DNA of 5,107 nucleotides from an uncultured Eubacteriales bacterium (GTDB taxonomy: Bacteria; Bacillota; Clostridia; Oscillospirales; Oscillospiraceae): NCBI GenBank assembly GCA_900549885.1, contig URQA01000165.1, forward strand, positions 1-5,107, in the 5' to 3' direction. The number at the start of each line of letters is the position of its first letter. Position 1 is the stretch's first letter. The position numbers and the translations under genes are program-made. Positions 3,612-5,107 of this stretch are shown here, in pieces. Under the pieces are notes generated by a model. It had not been told where the DNA came from. It was given only the letters and a program-made list of their open reading frames with translations, and searched no databases.

Positions 3612-4358
3612 ATGAAACGAAACCACAACTTCTTGGAACGAGTCACCCAATTCGTCAGCGGAAAGGGCTTTTATTTGGTGTTGCTGCTGTGTGTGGCGGC
3701 CATCGGCGTGTCGGGTTATTTTCTCATGCGCTCGATCCTGAGCACCGGAGAAGAACCGGCGGAAGCGGTGGCGGGCAACACGCAGATGCCCCAAATCACG
3801 GCCAGCGCTGCCCCCAGCGCCAGCCCCTCGGCATCCCCCAAAGTAAGCACGCCCCCCAGCGCTGCGCCATCGGCGGCGCCGTCTGTCAAGCCCTCCCAGC
3901 AGCCCCAGGAGACGGCCGCCCCTGAGATCAGCCAGAAGCCGGCGGCCCTGGTGTTTACCTGGCCGGTGAACGGGGCCATCATTGCCTCATTCAGTGTAGA
4001 GACACTGCTCTATGACGAGACGATGCTGGATTGGCGCACCCATGAGGGAATCGATCTGGCAGCCGAGGAGGGTACCCGGGTGCTTGCTGTCGCCGCTGGG
4101 ACAGTGAGCCAGGTGTATGAGGATGATCTCATGGGGGTAACAGTGGTTATCGACCACGGAGATGGACTGGAGAGCGTGTATTCCAACCTGGCGCAGGCTC
4201 CCGACGTGGCGGAGGGTGACAGCGTCTACACCGGAGATATCATCGGCGTGGTAGGGAACACTGCCCCGGCGGAGAGCGGCAGGGCGGCCCATCTGCACTT
4301 TGCCATGTACCGGGACGGGGAGCCGGTGGACCCGGAAGAATATCTGCCGGATTATTGA
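3612..4358 (+). CDS. SpoIIQ-like membrane-anchored M23 (LytM-fold) protein
   Basis: A protein with one membrane span and an extracytoplasmic M23 domain, 248 residues. After a basic start (MKRNHNFLER) comes a hydrophobic anchor (about 20-39, GFYLVLLLCVAAIGVSGYFL), then an Ala/Ser/Pro linker (about 60-104) and the M23 fold (about 113-245). The zinc ligands are present: H144 and D148 (HEGID), and H229 of HLH (227-229). At the position of the second catalytic His (YxHL in active enzymes) it has N192 (VYSNL). The phrases YDETMLDWRTHEGIDLA and VGNTA resemble SpoIIQ of Clostridia, which in the forespore membrane pairs with SpoIIIAH across the intermembrane space and helps engulfment. That role is inferred; a general cell-wall M23 protein is the alternative. 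The start is ATG at 3612 after GGAGG, which lies inside a hairpin. Confidence 0.88.
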   Translation: MKRNHNFLERVTQFVSGKGFYLVLLLCVAAIGVSGYFLMRSILSTGEEPAEAVAGNTQMPQITASAAPSASPSASPKVSTPPSAAPSAAPSVKPSQQPQETAAPEISQKPAALVFTWPVNGAIIASFSVETLLYDETMLDWRTHEGIDLAAEEGTRVLAVAAGTVSQVYEDDLMGVTVVIDHGDGLESVYSNLAQAPDVAEGDSVYTGDIIGVVGNTAPAESGRAAHLHFAMYRDGEPVDPEEYLPDY

Positions 4359-4363
4359 GGACA

Positions 4364-4411
4364 GGAAAAAGAAGGCGTGCCAGCCGTCGGGCTGGTACGC
4401 CTCCTTTGTGT
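4364..4411. terminator. Bidirectional terminator between convergent genes
   Basis: AGGCGTGCCAGCC (4373-4385), loop GTCG, GGCTGGTACGCCT (4390-4402): 13 pairs with one G-U. On the minus strand it is followed by TTCTTTTTCC (complement of 4363-4372), making it a good terminator for the thioesterase gene. On the plus strand CCTTTGTGTTT follows, which is weaker but usable for the M23 gene. Confidence 0.85.
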
Positions 4412-4432
4412 TTCCCGGAAACTGGGAGAAGG

Positions 4433-4888
4433 TCACTCTTTTTTGGCTATGACCGCGTAGGTTCCGATGGAGGTGCAGGCCACCTTGCCACTGCCTGGGA
4501 TGACGGCCTCACAGTAGGCGGTGGCGTTGCGGCGGCCCAGAGAGGTCAAACGGGCCCGGATAAGCACCCCGTCTGCCCCCATGGGGACGGGACGCAGGTA
4601 GTTGACGGTCATGGAGATCGTGGGGGGGATGGACTGGCGGGAGAAACAGTACACTGCCATGCTCATGGCCAGGTCCAGCATGGTGCTGAGCATGCCGCCG
4701 TGAAGGGTACCCAAGCCGTTGACCTGCCAGTCTTGGAGGGGAAAGCGCAGGGTGAGCTCTTGGCTTTCCTCGTCACAGCTGTGTAGCTCCGCCTTAAGCC
4801 GCCCGTTGAGGGTGGCCGCCATGGTGCGGTTGATAAAATCCAGCTCCTGCTGGAGCCACTCTTGGTTGGAAAGATTGCGGTCCGGCAC
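4433..4888 (-). CDS. PaaI-family hotdog-fold acyl-CoA thioesterase
   Basis: A small cytoplasmic hotdog-fold enzyme expected to cleave acyl-CoA or aryl-CoA thioesters. The 151 residues fit the family. The signature is NGLGTLHGGMLSTMLDLA (57-74): N57, the H63-G64-G65 turn and D72, which aligns with the catalytic Asp of E. coli PaaI (nine residues after the His in both). TISMTVNYLRPVP (about 90-102) is the following conserved strand. The N-terminal 25 residues are mostly helical. The start is GTG (4888-4886), eight bases after a GGGG core (AGAGGGGA on the minus strand), with no ATG better placed. The gene has its own promoter (4948-4976) and a GC hairpin in its leader, faces away from the plus-strand gene at 5057, and ends at the shared terminator. 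The substrate cannot be told from the sequence. Confidence 0.92.
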   Translation of the reverse strand: MPDRNLSNQEWLQQELDFINRTMAATLNGRLKAELHSCDEESQELTLRFPLQDWQVNGLGTLHGGMLSTMLDLAMSMAVYCFSRQSIPPTISMTVNYLRPVPMGADGVLIRARLTSLGRRNATAYCEAVIPGSGKVACTSIGTYAVIAKKE

Positions 4889-4908
4889 GATATATTCCCC
4901 TCTCTCGC

Positions 4909-4926
4909 CCCCGCGCAGGCGCGGGG
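4909..4926 (-). promoter_or_regulatory. GC hairpin in the thioesterase leader
   Basis: CCCCGCGC-AG-GCGCGGGG, an 8-pair arm set (7 pairs with a 4-base loop in practice), lies between the predicted transcription start (near 4941) and the ribosome site. No T-run follows on either strand, so it is not a terminator. It may protect the 5' end of the mRNA or affect translation. Confidence 0.5.
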
Positions 4927-4947
4927 CTATGTTGGCTCAATAAAACA

Positions 4948-4976
4948 ATTATACCAGATCCGGGGCAAAAATACAA
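4948..4976 (-). promoter_or_regulatory. Promoter of the thioesterase gene
   Basis: On the minus strand: TTGTAT (4976-4971), 17-base spacer, TATAAT (4953-4948) preceded by TGG, an extended -10. The perfect -10 and the spacing make it the likely promoter. Confidence 0.75.
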
Positions 4977-4987
4977 CCCGCCTGCCC

Positions 4988-5017
4988 TTGCCACCACCTC
5001 CCCGGCTGTGCTATACT
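4988..5017 (+). promoter_or_regulatory. Divergent promoter of the gene at 5057
   Basis: TTGCCA (4988-4993, 5 of 6), 18-base spacer, TATACT (5012-5017, 5 of 6) with TGC just before it, an extended -10. The two -35 boxes of the divergent promoters are only 11 bases apart, so a regulator bound there could act on both genes. Confidence 0.65.
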
Positions 5018-5056
5018 GCCCTCAAAGACATCCTGTTCAGAAAAGAGGGGGAGCCT

Positions 5057-5107
5057 ATGAACGCCCAACAGCGCAGAGACTATATCCTGGAGCGGCTGAA
5101 AGCCGCC
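5057..5107 (+). CDS. N-terminal fragment, possibly a helix-turn-helix regulator
   Basis: Seventeen codons, MNAQQRRDYILERLKAA, cut by the window end. ATG 5057 follows a GAGG core (5045-5048) by eight bases within a G-rich AGAGGGGGAG site, and a promoter lies 40 bases upstream, so the gene start is well supported. The opening 'M-x-x-x-x-R-R-x-x-I-L-x-x-L' is usual for the first helix of small winged-helix regulators such as the NiaR (3H-domain) or DeoR types. With so few residues this is a guess, and the function cannot be settled from this window. Confidence 0.55.
   Translation, partial: MNAQQRRDYILERLKAA

Overview
The window looks like chromosomal DNA from a GC-rich, spore-forming member of the Firmicutes, most like the gut Oscillospiraceae (Flavonifractor/Intestinimonas-type). 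The evidence is strong AGGAGG ribosome binding sites, TTGACA/TATAAT promoters, a zinc-type ('C+') ribosomal protein S18, a SpoIIQ-like membrane M23 protein and GC-rich third codon positions. The placement is an inference from these traits; no marker gene fixes a genus.

Layout. Positions 1-219 hold the C-terminus of an FAD-dependent dehydrogenase (COG2509 type). A non-coding stretch (220-528) follows, with a cluster of DnaA-box-like 9-mers, phased direct repeats, a block about three quarters A+T, and a strong bidirectional terminator. A small, unrecognised 67-codon acidic gene (529-732) has a TTG start and a dyad at its promoter. Positions 733-1489 hold no convincing gene. They are filled by two diverged copies of a roughly 230-base repeat in inverted orientation (791-1359) and a run of small hairpins (1359-1474). 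A near-consensus promoter and a structured leader then drive rpsF-ssb-rpsR (1604-2630), which ends at a textbook terminator. Three single genes follow: a ferredoxin-nitroreductase fusion (2747-3520), a SpoIIQ-like membrane-anchored M23-fold protein (3612-4358), and, on the minus strand, a PaaI-type hotdog thioesterase (4433-4888). The thioesterase shares a divergent promoter region with the first 17 codons of a further plus-strand gene (5057-5107, cut by the window end).

How the genes work together. Only rpsF-ssb-rpsR is a clear operon: S6 and S18 bind each other in the 30S platform and SSB coats single-stranded DNA. In some Firmicutes this operon lies close to the replication origin, which makes the DnaA-box-like cluster upstream worth testing. 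The downstream genes each have their own promoter-like sequence and look functionally unrelated.

Most interesting signals. (1) The two copies of the inverted repeat each carry a 28-nt palindrome with a 14-pair stem. The stems differ at five pairs, four of which are full compensatory double changes, so the structure rather than any protein appears conserved. (2) A 13-bp hairpin buries the ribosome binding site of the M23 gene, while that gene's own predicted start of transcription lies inside the left arm. Read-through and native mRNAs would then be translated differently.
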